Shown here in pieces: positions 1 through 11,466 of a DNA stretch of 64,000 bases (position 1 is the first letter of the stretch; every line of letters starts with the position of its first letter). The DNA lies in NCBI GenBank assembly GCA_017311185.1, contig JAESUZ010002711.1, positions 186,001 to 250,000 on the forward strand, in the 5' to 3' direction. This DNA is from Proteles cristata cristata (Eukaryota > Chordata > Mammalia > Carnivora > Hyaenidae). A model generated the notes under the pieces. That model worked only from the letters and a program-made list of their open reading frames with translations. It was not told the DNA's origin and did no database searches. Position numbers and translations under genes: made by a program.

Positions 1-384
1 TGTCCCAATTCTGTTCCTCAAGAACCATGTCCTGAGCCCAGAAATTAGGTCAGAATTCTCCTTAAAGCTTTCAGTACTTTCTCTTTGTTACACAACAGTA
101 ACTTGTATTATTTGTCTGTTGGCTATTTGATTAATATCTGATGTCCTTCCTAGACTTAGAGTGGCTTTTTTAATACTCTGTTATTGACTCACTGGTAACT
201 CAACCTAGAAACTCCTAGAAGGCGCTAGCACATCTCCAGATTTAGTTGCGTTTTTCTTTTCTGAAGGGAGTGAGCTGCTGGAGTAGCCAGCCCATGGAAA
301 ATTTGCTTACTGGCCTGGCATCTTGGTAGCAGCATTCTTGGTGTAGGTCTTTCCTAGATCAGTAATTAATTTCTTGTCCCCTCA

Positions 385-505
385 TTAAGGAGTGCACTTG
401 TGATGAGCACCAGCTGTTGTATGGAAATGTTAAATCATGTACTATGTTGTACACCTGAAAATAATATTACACTGTATGTTAATTAACTGGAATGTAAGAA
501 AAAGA
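385..505 (+). mobile_element. L1 3' UTR end fragment
   Basis: The segment with gtatggaaatgtt, gtacacctgaaaataatatt and gttaattaactggaat is a copy of the same L1 tail that ends the neighbouring element at about 1330. It lies directly upstream of that larger element, in the same orientation. Confidence 0.65.
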
Positions 506-524
506 ACCTAAAGAAACATAAAGA

Positions 525-1352
525 GAAGACCTACAGCTGGCCAACAGACACATGAAAAGATACTCAACATGACTGATCATCAGGGAACTGCAAATGAAAA
601 CTACAATGAGATAATAATGCCTCATATCTGTCAGAATGGCTAAACTCCACAACACAAGAAACAATAGATGTTAGAGTAGATGTGAGGAAAGTAGAAGAAC
701 CCTCTTATACAGTTGGTGGAAATGCAAATTGGTGCAGCCACTTTGGAAAACAGTGTTGGAGGTGATTTTTCAGAAAGTGAAAAATAGAACTAGCCTCCAA
801 TACAGCAGTTGCACTACTAGATATTTACCTAAAGAATACAAAAATAATAATTCAAAGGGATACCTGAGCCCTGATATTTATGGCGGCATAGTCTATCATA
901 GCCAAATTATGGAAACAGCCCAAGTGTCCTCCAACTGATGAATGGATAAAGAAGGTATATAGTATGTGTGTGTATATATGTATGCATACTACCTTCATAC
1001 ACCCAGTGGAATATCAGCCATAAAAAGAACTAAATCTTACCATTTGCAATGACATGGATGGAACTAAGCAAAATAAACCAGAGAAAGACAGATACATGAT
1101 TTCACTCCTGTAACGTTTAAGAAACAAAACAAATGAGCAAAGGGAAAAGGACCAAGAAACAGACTCTTAACTGTAGAGAACTGATGGTTACCAGAGGGGA
1201 GGTGGGTGGAGGGTATGGGTGAAGTAGGTGGTGGGGATTAGAAAGGGCCCTTTGTCGTGTTGCATGGAATTGTTGAATCACTGTATTGTACACCTGAAAC
1301 TAATATTACACTGTTTGTTAACTGGAATTTAAATAAAAACTTAAAAAAAATT
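525..1352 (+). mobile_element. L1 3' end (ORF2 C-terminus and 3' UTR), carnivore type
   Basis: The hallmarks of the L1 3' region appear in order: acatgaaaagatactcaac, ttggtggaaatgcaaattgg, gcccaagtgtcctccaactg, atgaatggataaagaagg, gacatggatggaact, and the G-rich 3' UTR (gaggtgggtggaggg) ending in gtacacctgaaac and a poly(A). It is 5' truncated and carries many stops, so it is inactive. Confidence 0.85.
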
Positions 1353-1374
1353 CTAGTCCCCTCAAGTTATCTTC

Positions 1375-1955
1375 CTTTTTTAAAGTGGAAAAATTTCAAA
1401 CCTATTAAAAAATAGATGAAGAATATAAAGAATCCCCACGTTACCATCACCAGGTACACCTAACAAATTATGGCCAGTATTGTTTCATTTATCCTTCCAA
1501 GGCATTACATCCCCTCTCCTCATTATTTTGAAGCAAATACCAGACTTGTCTTTTCATCATTATTGAGTATGTATCTCTAAAAGATAAGAACACTTTTTAA
1601 AAAAGAACTAATTGACCATTATCACACTTTGAAAATAAATTCTAAATCCAAAATCCAGCATTTAGTCAATGTAAAGTTTCCAGTTGTTATAAATAAGAAC
1701 TTTCCTTTTTAAGTATATTTTTAAAAAATCAGGATCCAAATAAGGTTCTCCTATTGTGGTTGTTTGGTATTACCTACTGATTCTCTTAGACTATAAGGTT
1801 CCCCCCATCTCTCTCTGTCTTTATCCTCCCCATCCCCTTTGTAGTTTTATTGGTGAGCAACAGGTTTTTTTTGTCCTTTTAGAATTTCTTAATCTGGATT
1901 TTGATGCTTGCGGGATCCCCACAGTGGTTACAATGTTTCTCTGCCCTCTGTATTT
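1375..1955. repeat. Old LINE-like interspersed repeat, family unassigned
   Basis: Segments such as ccccacgttaccatcacc, tattttgaagcaaatacc, gtatgtatctctaaaagata and atcaggatccaaataaggtt are familiar from an old mammalian interspersed repeat present in many copies. I cannot name the subfamily without a library. A related block seems to continue at 2430-2990 and 5780-7480. Confidence 0.5.
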
Positions 1956-1964
1956 CCTATTAAT

Positions 1965-2420
1965 TGGTGATAGAGCTAGAGTAGTTCTAATAGAAATATC
2001 ATGTGAGCCACACGTGTAACTTAGAATTTTTATTAGCCACATCAAGAAGTTAAACAGGTGCCTGGGTGATTCAGTATGTTGGGTATCTGATTTTTGATTT
2101 CAGCTCAGGACATGATCTCACAGTTTGTGGGATCAAGCCCCGTTTTGGGCTCTGCCCTGACAGTGGGAACCTGCTTGGGATTCCCTCTCTCTCTCCTTTC
2201 CCCTGCTGCCCTTTGCCCCACTCACACACATGTGCTCATGTGCTCGCTCACTCGCTCTCAAAATAAATAAATATATTAAAACTTAAAAAAATAAACAGAT
2301 GAAGCTAATTTTAACATTTTATTTCATCCATATACCAAAAATGTTACCATTTTAACTGTGACTACCTTCAGTTTCTCTTTACTTGCCTTTCACAACCTTG
2401 ACACTTTTCAGTGAACACTG
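1965..2420 (+). mobile_element. hAT-type nonautonomous transposon fossil, interrupted by SINE
   Basis: Matches remembered segments of a widespread mammalian hAT element: atagaaatatcatgtgagcc, tagccacatcaagaag, then after the SINE gaagctaattttaacatttt. The same family recurs at 21640 and 48290. The SINE at 2056-2290 splits it. Confidence 0.55.
2056..2290 (+). mobile_element. Carnivore tRNA-Lys SINE, complete, old
   Basis: Head aggtgcctgggtgattcag, body with catgatctcacagtttgtgg, CT-rich region, and an AAATAAATA-type tail. Its divergence indicates an older copy. It sits inside the hAT fossil. Confidence 0.85.
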
Positions 2421-2429
2421 GGGAGTTAT

Positions 2430-2990
2430 TTTTTAGAATATTTCAGTTTGGGTTTATGCGACGATGTCTCATGATTTGATTGAAGTTATGCGGTTTTGAC
2501 AAGACTGCCACAGACATAATGGCTTGCCTTTCTCAGTGCATTATGTCAGGACAAGGTATGTCTGGTCTACTTCTTTTATTCGCTCTTCCATTTATTAATT
2601 GGAATTCCTCTGTAAAAAAGAGTTGCCCCTTCTTCATTTATTTATTTGATTCTTTATATCAGTATGCATTCACAGATAATTTATTCCATGGGTTACAATC
2701 TATCATTATTTATTTTGTTGCTCATATTGTTAGAGCTTTGGCCATTGGAAGTCCTATTTTGAGCAATTTTAATTTTTTTGGTCCATGGTTCTTGTTGTAT
2801 TTTCCCTGCCCTAACCTTGGCTTCTTTCATTTACACAAGAAGACCTGATCCTCTTAGTGAAGAATGGAATTTAGAAACCTGGATCTGCATGCCCATTGGT
2901 ACTGTGGTGGTTATTCCTAGGCCCTTTCAGCAGTCACAACTAGACAGCTACATAGGTTAGTTTCTTCCCCATCCTCTTCAGTTGTGGTAT
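2430..2990. repeat. Old LINE-like repeat, continuation
   Basis: Contains ggccattggaagtcctattt, ggatctgcatgcccattgg and ctaggccctttcagcag, which recur in diverged form at 6920-7200. The two blocks are therefore copies of the same unassigned repeat family. Confidence 0.5.
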
Positions 2991-3025
2991 TCATTTGAAA
3001 TGGGTTTATTTATTTATTTATTTAT

Positions 3026-3055
3026 TTTTAGTATATGTGCTGCCGAAGCGAGCAC
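3026..3055 (-). pseudogene. U6 snRNA 5'-end retropseudogene fragment (nt 1-30)
   Basis: On the minus strand this reads exactly as the first 30 nt of U6 snRNA: it starts GTGCTCGCTTCGGCAGCAC and ends CATATACTAAAA, including the 5' stem-loop. It is followed directly by an AAATAAATAAA tail. A 14-bp direct repeat (gggtttatttattt) at 3002-3015 and 3056-3069 flanks it, the mark of L1-mediated retroposition. The insertion site lies in the A-rich tail of the adjacent reverse SINE. It is far too short to function as U6. Confidence 0.88.
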
Positions 3056-3069
3056 GGGTTTATTTATTT

Positions 3070-3254
3070 TTTAAGTTTATTTATTTTCTTTAGAGTGAGC
3101 AAGAGAGAGGGGGAGAGAGAGAGAGAATCCCATGTAGGCTCTGTACTCTCAGTGCAGTGCCCAGTGCGAGGCTCCACTCCACAAACCATGAGATCGTGAC
3201 TTGAGCCGAAACTAAGAGTCAGACCCTCAGCTGACTGAGCCACTCAGGCACCCC
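3070..3254 (-). mobile_element. Carnivore SINE, reverse, complete
   Basis: Tail tttatttattttct, GA-rich tract, then the body, ending gagccactcaggcacccc. The U6 fragment was inserted into its A-rich tail. Confidence 0.88.
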
Positions 3255-4251
3255 ATGGAATAAGTTTTATTTGTTAACTATGTGTATTCTATTTTGGATC
3301 CCACCTCTGTGACCATCCTTGTTAATTTTAATTATTATTTTGGGGTATGTGAAACATTACTGCAGTTTAAAGCTGTACAAAAATACATGTTCAGAAGTGT
3401 TAATTCTTCCTCATTCCTAACCACCCCAAACCCATTTTCTTTTCCTTCCCACCCCTTTCCCACTTAACCTTATAGTTACTTTAGTTTCTGGTTTATCATT
3501 TCTGTGTTTCTTTTGCACAGAGGAGCAAGTACAAGTACATGTTCATAATCTTATATTCCCTTCTTTCTTACACGAAGGGTAGCATACTATAGATACTCTT
3601 CTACTTTATTCACTTAAAGGTATGCCATGGAATTTGTTCCATATCAGTTCATAGAAATCATCATTTTTTATGGCTGCACAGTACTCCCATTGTATGGATG
3701 TACCATAATTTTTTTCATTCAGTAGGCTATATATGCTCATTTAGATTGTTGCCGATATGTATTTGTAAGGACAAACATTGCTACAATGAATGACCTTGTA
3801 CATATGTATATTCACATTATTGGAGAAGTATCATAGAAGTAGAATCGCTGGGTCAAAAGGTTAAGTACATGTTAGTTTTGTTAGGTATTGCCAAGTTCCT
3901 TCACAGAAAGGAAGTACTAATTCCCATTAGAAATGTATTAGACAGACTGTATCCACACAGCTTTGCAAACAGATTGTGTTGTCATAGGTTTTAATTTTTG
4001 CGAGTTTGATAGGTGAAAAATGGTATCTTAGGGTTATTTTAATATGCATTTGTCTGAATGTGAACATTTTTTTCAAATATTTCAGGACCATTTTAATATT
4101 TTTGTGTGAAGTATTTGTCTTTTTTTTTTAATTTTTCTTTTTTCTACAATTGTTTATTTCTTTGCATATTAGAGATATTGGCCCTTTGAGGTATATTTTG
4201 CAAATATTCTCTACTAGGCTCTACCTTCAGACTGGTTATGGTGTTTTGTTT

Positions 4252-4275
4252 CTGTGTGTGTGTGTGTGTGTGTGT
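4252..4275. repeat. (TG)n microsatellite
   Basis: About 12 uninterrupted TG units, within the reverse L1 fossil. Confidence 0.95.
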
Positions 4276-4384
4276 TTTGGTCATGTGGACTTTTTTATAT
4301 AACCAGGTTTATTTTATTTCCTAAGAATTTTTAATTATGGCAGAAAGCCTTTCCCTACACCAGCATTGAAGAAGAATTCACTTG

Positions 4385-4561
4385 AGGGGTGCCTGGAGGT
4401 CTTGACAGTCAGTTGAGGGTTTGGCTCTTGATTTTGGCTCACGTCATCATCTCAGAGTTGTGGGATTGATCCCCACATGTAGCCTGCTTAAGATTCACTC
4501 TGTCTCTCCCACTGCCCCTCTCCCCTCCTCACGTTCTCTCTTTAAAAAAAAAAAAAAAAAA
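4385..4561 (+). mobile_element. Older carnivore SINE, forward
   Basis: Head gaggggtgcctggaggtctt, body with gtagcctgcttaagattc, CT-rich end and an 18-A tail. The 'cctgcttaagattc' body is shared with dog-type copies, so this belongs to an older stratum than the feliform copies. Confidence 0.8.
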
Positions 4562-5779
4562 GAATTGATTTGAGTTTTCTTCTAATACTTTTATGGTTTT
4601 ATTTTTTCACATTTAGATCCATAATTCTTTTAGAGTTTATTCTTATGCATGATAAGATATAGATCTAGTTTTATGTTTTTTTCCCCAAATGACTGCCCCA
4701 TTTTCCCACAACCATTTATTAACAAGTACATCCTTTACACAAACAATTTGAGAAGTACCTTTCTCATATCCTAATTTGCCATTTATTTTGGGCTCTGTGT
4801 CTGGATTTTCCATTTTATTCCCCTGGTCTTTTTGTCTAATCATGCACCAGTACCACACTTTTAATTATAAAAGACTTGTAGTATGTCTTAATTAATTAAG
4901 AGCTCTTTAACTGATAAGGCCAGTTTCCCCCTGGGAGTTTTTCTTTTGCAGTGTTTTTTTGTTTTTCGTTTGTTGTTGTTTTAACCTGTTATAATCAAAT
5001 GAAAACATATTATATGTGTTCTTATGTCCAGCTTCTTTTGTTCAACATTGAACAACACTGTAAGATTCATCCATATTGTGGTGTATATAGTTGTAGTTTA
5101 TTCATTTCATGGCCAAAAAATATTATATTGAGTGAATGTTGTAAGCCCTTAGCGCATCTGTTCTATTAGGCTGTCAGTATGATAAGAATTCTTTGTGTAT
5201 TCTGGATATGGACACAGTATTGGATATATTGATATTATGTTTTATTTTTTGATAACAGTTCAAGTTTATTAAACTCCTACGTGTCTGCAATTAGTGTGAC
5301 TTTGAAAACTCAGTTTTACATGAAAATAAATGATGTTGCTCTTTGTTGTGTATAGGAAAAGTCCTAAGTTTACCTAAACGGCTTGCATTAAAACTGACAT
5401 ATGTACTCCATTCCTATTGAACCTTGATCAGTTACAGTTGCCAGCTCAGTGGTAAGATTCTTAGCCTTGAGATGCCTGATCTTAGACGTAGGAGGGATTC
5501 CCTGATGGAGTGTGTCTAAGGAAGGCTTAGCAGTTGGAACACAGCTTGTCACCTTTTTACCTTAGACATTTTGTGACTCATTTAAAATAGTTTGAGAGTT
5601 TAAAGTGAAGGAAGAAGGCTTATTTTAAAGAAATGTGACCTGTTGAGTCTGCAAATGTCGTCTGTTTTTCATTGATTGCTTTGGTGTGTATCATGGTTTT
5701 TCATATATCTTTAGAAACAGAAAAAGTTTTTTAAAGTTTTTTTATTTTGAGCTAATGTTAGAGAAAAGCTTTAAAAATA

Positions 5780-6076
5780 CTGGTTTGCATATATCCCTCA
5801 TCCCTTATGTTTTATATAACCATAGAACAATTATCAAGGATAAGAAATTAATATTGATAAAATAATAAAATAATGTTAACCAAATTACAGACTATACTCA
5901 AATATTGCCGGTTTTTCCACTTCCTGCTTTATGATTCTATATTGCATTTGGTTGTTACTTGTTGTTGGTGTCTTTGAATCTGTAACAGACTCTCAGTCTT
6001 TCCTCTGTATTTTATGACCTTTATATTATTGGAGATAATTGACTCGTTATTTTGTAGAATGCCGCTCAGTTTGCTT
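5780..6076. repeat. Old LINE-like repeat, left part
   Basis: Resembles the block at 1375-1955 (for example atatccctcatccctt and gacctttatattattggaga). It continues beyond the SINE pair at 6466-7480. The family is unassigned. Confidence 0.45.
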
Positions 6077-6090
6077 TGTCTGATATTTTC

Positions 6091-6451
6091 ACTTTTTAAT
6101 TTTTATTATTTTTTTAAAAATATATTTTTTAGAGAGAGCACATGCGGAGGGGACAGGGGCAGCGGGAGAGAGAGACTCTAGCAGGCTTCATGCTCAATGC
6201 AGAGCCCAACATGTCTCGATCCCAGTACCCTTGGAATGTGACCTGAGCTGAAATCAAGAGTTGGACACTCAGCCAACTAAGCCATCTAGGCACCCAGTCC
6301 TTTTTTTCTTTTTAATCTTTATTCTTATTTTTATTCTTATTCTTAATTTTATTCTTATTCTAAGAAGGCTCCATACCCAACGTGGAGCTTGCACTCACAA
6401 CCCTGAGATTAAGAATTGCATGCTCCACTGACTGAGCCAGGCAGACATCCC
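6091..6451 (-). mobile_element. Nested pair of reverse carnivore SINEs
   Basis: A feliform-type reverse SINE (about 6107-6296, ending gccatctaggcaccca) lies within an older reverse SINE, whose body (ctccatacccaacgtggagc to gagccaggcagacatcc) spans 6360-6451. The outer pair is flanked by a perfect 14-bp repeat, tgtctgatattttc, at 6077-6090 and 6452-6465, so the outer SINE defines the duplication. Confidence 0.78.
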
Positions 6452-6465
6452 TGTCTGATATTTTC

Positions 6466-7480
6466 TTATCTTTAGAATGAGATGATGCATTTTTGGCAAA
6501 ACACTGTAAAAATCTTGATGGGTCTTGGTGAATCTTTTCAAGGGGTTAATAATGTTGATATGTATTATTATTAATGTTTACCTTGATCACTAGGTTAGGG
6601 TGGTAATTCTCCACTGTGAAGTCACTGTCTGTTTTTTAAGTTGGTAAGTATTTTGGAGGACGTAATTTGAGGCTCTGCTAGTCCTGCTACTTCTCAAACT
6701 TTCACCCACCAATTTTAGCATCTATTGGTGAACAGTTTGTGGGGTTGACTGATGGTAATTTTGTTTCCCTTTTTCCTTCCCCATTTGTTAACTAGAGTTC
6801 CATTGAAGGAGGGCTGTCCCTTTCTCATTTATTTATTTGATTATGTTTTTATGGGCTCAAGGATATCTATTTTATTCTATGGGTTAAAATCTAATAGTAT
6901 CAATTTTTACTTTGTTGATCAAGTCATTCCAACTTTGGCCATTAGAAGCTCCTTCAAATTGGTTCCTGTGTTCTTTTGACAAACATCCTTTTTTTTTTTT
7001 TTTTGAGCAGTCCCTTAATTTATGAATATTACATGATATTCAAGGTTCATTTTATATTTTCACCCTGAAAGCAACCACTTCTCCAAGAATTCCTGATTTC
7101 TTTTATTAAAGAATCGTGTTTAGAAATTTAGATCTCCATGCTGGTGGTTGTACTCGTTGCAATGGACGTTTTTGTTTGTTTGCTTCTAGGCTCTTTCAGC
7201 AGCTAGAGCTAGGAAATAGATGTATGTATAGTAATCTATGCATATGTCCATGACTCTTTATGTATCTGTGTGTGTAGATATCTAAAACCATGGGTTTATC
7301 CTGATACCTGAGTTTCCAGTCTCAGAGTTCATTTTACCCTTCCTCCTTTTCTTATTATTTTTTTCTCCCAGCAGTAGAAACTCAGCTTTCATTATCTACA
7401 GTGTATTTACTTCTTGGTTTACTTCTGATATACATACAAAATAGTTTCAAACTTATACCCATACCTCCAGGAGAAAGACT
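6466..7480. repeat. Old LINE-like repeat, right part
   Basis: Continuation of the block at 5780, with ctcatttatttatttgatta, ttctatgggttaaaatcta, ttggccattagaagctcctt and ggctctttcagcagctagag. It parallels 2430-2990. It is old, degenerate and non-coding. Confidence 0.5.
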
Positions 7481-7496
7481 AGGCTACAGAATTTCT

Positions 7497-7711
7497 GGGG
7501 CACCTGGGTGGCTTAGTCGGTTAAGCGTCCGACTTTCGCTTAGGTCATGATCTCGCAGTTCGTGGGTTCGAGCCCCGCATCGGGCTCTGTGCTGACTGCC
7601 AGCTCAGAGCCTGGAGCCTGTTTCAGTCTGTGACTCCCTCTCTCTCTGACCCTCCCTTACTCATGCTGTCTCTCTCTCTCTCCTAGAAATAAATAAAACA
7701 TTAAAAAAAAA
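7497..7711 (+). mobile_element. Young feliform SINE, forward, complete
   Basis: Starts ggggcacctgggtggcttag and carries the young-subfamily marks gactttcgcttaggtc, gctgactgccagctcag, ttcagtctgtgactccctc and cctagaaataaataaa. Flanked by agaatttctg repeats on both sides. Confidence 0.93.
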
Positions 7712-7912
7712 AGAATTTCTGTACAATTCTTTTTGTCTTTGGTCTTACAGCATTCAGTTGGGATACTGTTTTCTATACTTACTTGTATCCTTTTTTCCTT
7801 GGCTTTCTTCATGTGATCACATTATTCATTTGTAATACAGTTAGGTTCATACTTGTTATTGTTTGTATTCCATTTTGGGTAATCTCCCCTATCTCCATAT
7901 CTACGCTTTAGT

Positions 7913-7979
7913 TTGTGTGTGGTTGTGTGTGTGTGCGCGTGTGCACACATGTGTACATGTGTGTGTGTGTGTGTGTGTG
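7913..7979. repeat. (TG)n/(CA)n compound microsatellite
   Basis: Interrupted TG/CG/CA alternation ending in ten or more TG units. Alternating purine-pyrimidine sequence of this kind can form Z-DNA. Confidence 0.95.
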
Positions 7980-8302
7980 TAAAGAATATTGTGATTCTAA
8001 GAGTTAGAGTTACACAAAAAGATACACTCAGGAATATCACTCCATAGTCATCCCTGCCAGCTCAGTCCCTTTCCACCTGAAAAGAATATGAAAAGTCTTT
8101 TTATCCATCTTCAGGCCATTAGAAAATATCTACCTAAAAATAGTTTTATTTTTGATAACTGGAAAGCACTCACAGTGCTCTAGAGTGTCTGTAACTGTCC
8201 CAGATGAGAAATTTCTCTGTTTTTAATGTGTATATAATGGTAACTTAGTTAAGTTGATATCCTTTCAAATTGATCTTAGGACAGAGGCAAATACAATGAT
8301 AT

Positions 8303-8340
<38 letters not shown>
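8303..8340. repeat. (CATA)n(TA)n microsatellite
   Basis: CATA units merge into about 13 TA units at the tail end of the reverse SINE. It probably grew from the SINE A-rich tail. Confidence 0.93.
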
Positions 8341-8540
8341 GTTTACTTTTGAGAGAGAGAGAGACAGACAGAGTGTGAGCGGGCGAGGGGTAGAGAGAGA
8401 GAGGGAGACATTGAATCTGAAGCAGGCTCCAGGCTCTGAGCTGTCAGCACAGAGCCCGATGTGGGTCTCAGTCATGAACTGTGAGATCATGACCTGAGCC
8501 AAAGTTGGACACTTTACCAACTAAGCCACCCAGGTGCCCC
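8341..8540 (-). mobile_element. Feliform SINE, reverse, complete
   Basis: gtttacttttgagagagaga, GA-rich tract, body with cagcacagagcccgatgtgg, ending gccacccaggtgcccc. Confidence 0.92.
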
Positions 8541-9639
8541 TGTAAACTTACATTTTAAGGAGACCTCCGACTTTGATCAACCAAAAATTCCAGTTATACT
8601 TAATGTCTTTTAGCTCTTAATGTTTTTTTAATCATATCTATCATCATTTGTCCCTTAAATTGCCAACCAAGGAGTGGACAAAATAAAATATTTGAAAATT
8701 TAACTGGTGTTGAGTATAGGCAGGTGTTAGCCACTAAATTTTCTTACTATTGAGAATGCCATGTTACTTTCTATGGAGACTGTCATCCAACTCAACATCT
8801 ATTGAGAGACTGCACTCTTATTTTGATCATTATTTAAGCTTAAGCTTAGTTCTTAACTTGTATTTGAGAAGTTTGTTGAATCCCTGAGTTTCTCCAAGAT
8901 CTCTCTTCATTTGACTTTAGATTAATCTTTTTTACTACCTCTTGGACATCTCTATTTTGAGAGTTCACATGACAGCCCTTCAGATTAATCCAAATGTTTA
9001 TTTTCCCTACCTTTTTAACACATAGTCTGGTCTTTTTCTTTGTACTTCATTTGTATATCAATGATCACAGTTGAAATTAAATGCTTAATTGAAAGGTCAA
9101 AGAGGGCAAGGGTCATCCCTCTGTTTTTGTCACTAAAACTTCGGTTGTACTTAAGTTCCTGGCTCAGCTTGATCTCAGTAGATACTCTTGCATTTTAACT
9201 TGGGTGGAAAATAGCTCGAAACAAAACAAAAACACTTTGGGGAGCAAAAGAATTCAGAAATAATTAGGTGTAGCAACTCTGCTTACAGGATTCCAGAGAG
9301 AGCACCAGTGGTACACACCTTCCTTTACTACTTGATTTTCCTAATGGAGGACAGCAAGTTGTTAAGAGTGTTCAGCTGCCTCCTTTAAGAGATAGTACTG
9401 ACTAAACTAGTCTAGGTATATATTTCATATTTTAAGGTCATAGCTTCCACTTCTATATTTTGTTTTGGTGGACTCTGAGCAATAAATGATGTTTTGTATT
9501 AACTCATTGGTTTTCCTCTATCCTCAAAGGAAAGGCTGTTCCTTTGGTTCTTCCTTTTTTCCCTTTTCCCTGCTAAAATATTGGTCATCCACAGGGTCAT
9601 CTTAGTCCTTGCGTAATTAGATCTTTTCTCTTGGGTTCA

Positions 9640-10390
9640 ATACTACTTTGTTGATTACTTCTAGATCCTTATCTCCTCAAGATCTGTCTTGATCTTCAGC
9701 CTTGTATATCCAGCTCCCTATTGCCTATATCTCTGCTTCCGTATTTCCACAGGCACCTTCTATTTAGAATGTCTAACACTGAACTTGTAGTCTTTTCTTT
9801 TCCTGCTTTTTCACTCAGCTGCCCGTGTAAAGATGCCTGTTGGCCATCTTTAACTTCTCGTCTTTACACCTTAACTTTCTAACTGGTCTCCCGGCCTTAA
9901 AGCCATCTTTGACATAACAGCCTTCAGAATGAGTTTGGGCTATGTCATATGATTGCCTGAAATTCCTTAGTGTTTTCCCACAGAGTTTAGAGTCCTTAGC
10001 ATTATATTACATGGCCTGGTGTGATGGCATTTTTGCAACTTCTCTTTTTACCCTTTCCTCATCCACACATGGTTCAACTCAGCCATCTCACAGCCAGCTT
10101 TATGTGCAGCATCAATAACCTTGCTGATGCGATGTTTCTCCTGAAACATCTCTCCCCAATCTTTTTTCCTGGTCATTTTCCAGGATTCAACTTGGACATT
10201 GTTTACTCAGGGAATACCGTCTCTGATCTTCACAGCAGGCAGAATCCTCTTCTACACCATTTATGTAGTGTTATAAAAACTTTCTCCTTGAGCCCTTTAG
10301 AGAGGAAGAGAGACCTGTTTTTGGCCTCCCCAGCACTTAGCATATCTGATAAAATTTGTTGAACGAATGAGTGAATAAATGAATGGGTTG
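9640..10390 (+). mobile_element. L2 LINE fossil, 3' part
   Basis: Pattern of the L2 3' end: ccttgtatatccagctccc, gtctaacactgaacttgtag, and the exit segment with cagcacttagcatatctg and gttgaacgaatgagtgaa (the remnant of the GTTGAATGAATGAA tail). The open frame inside it is part of this fossil and not a gene. Confidence 0.65.
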
Positions 10391-10919
10391 CTTTTAAAAT
10401 TACAGCTATAACAGTAAAATTTAACTGACTATAAATCTTGCCATGTATCTAGATAATGTGAAGATTTTCCTTCATTTGTAGAATAGTTGCCTTATTTATT
10501 GTTTTGGATTTGGTTTTCTCCCAGTTATAGGTTCATCTTGTTTTGTCAGTTCTTGTATCCTCCTGTCTTTTCCCCATTTGATCTGTAATCATCCCTAAAG
10601 GACAGTGAAACTGCCTAGAATGGGGATCTGAAGTTCTGGCAGGAAGCCCTTCAGAGTTGGTGATCTGAGTAGTGTCTTTGCCAGCTGGATCTTAGAACAA
10701 AGAAACCAAACAAATTCTTGGCAGATTCTGAAATGCAGCTTTTTGCTTCTTCAGAAATTGTGATTCTAGTCAGTTGATGCCGACTGAGAAATGTACTCAG
10801 AACTCCAAATCCAGTAGTCACAATTTGCATTCACTCCTGATTCCTGCAATACTTTACTAATTACTGAATTTGCAGCAAGTTTGAAATTGGAATTGGGATT
10901 GGACTACAATTAGAATTAT

Positions 10920-11060
10920 AGTCCCATAGAATTTTGAAGGTAGAAAGAACCTTTTACTTGAGATTATTTCATCCAGTTCTTTAATTTTATAGGTAAGGAA
11001 AACTAAGGTCACCTATCTAGTATGGCAGATTTGGGCTCTCTTCTCAGTATTTCTCGTCTA
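10920..11060 (-). mobile_element. MIR-like SINE, degenerate
   Basis: Reverse MIR core: ttttataggtaaggaaaact followed by aaggtcacctatctagtatg. It is very diverged. Confidence 0.45.
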
Positions 11061-11466
11061 GTTCATTTTCCGTTTAACAGCATCTTTCCAGATTACTAGG
11101 GAATAATAGTGCTGGTATTGTGCTTAAAGGAGTAGAGTAATGTTTTTTCTTTGGTCTCCCAGAGCCCTGGGAATGAGACTATAGGTTTATCAGAAGATCC
11201 ATGTCCAAGTTAATGCAATTTTGCATTGTTTTTAATAAGAAACAAGAAGCAGCTTTACAATAAGTATGTTGAGTTTAAATCATCATTTATTTGTATAGGT
11301 AATAGATGAACTTGATAAAACACTTTTACAAAAGGGGTCATCGTGAAAACATAAGGAACCCTTCTAACAAAGGAAATCCTCTATCTCCCTTTTTCTAAAA
11401 AGTATCGAAATTCTGTCAGTAGTGAACTTGCTTTTTCTTTTTGTGGCGCTCATGAAAATAGTGTCT

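Larger units (their letters stand above)
3300..5235 (-). mobile_element. Old L1 fragment(s), reverse, interrupted by SINE
   Basis: Reverse-strand L1 3'-region phrases occur in order: gtactcccattgtatggatg, gtagaatcgctgggtcaaaa, tgccaagttccttcaca, atggtatcttagggttattt, and further on ccacaaccatttattaac. A second 3'-end-like piece seems to begin near 4985 (gtccagcttcttttgttcaa). It is heavily decayed. Confidence 0.7.

Noticed and set aside
7913..8340. Dense TG and TA repeats considered as an origin, recombination site or array
   Set aside because: They are ordinary microsatellites, one of them grown from a SINE tail. No spaced repeats as in CRISPR and no cas-like genes, in a vertebrate context.
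10021..10362. Open frame of 113 codons on the + strand
   Set aside because: Lies inside the L2 3'-end fossil. The peptide resembles decayed L2 sequence, not a host protein.
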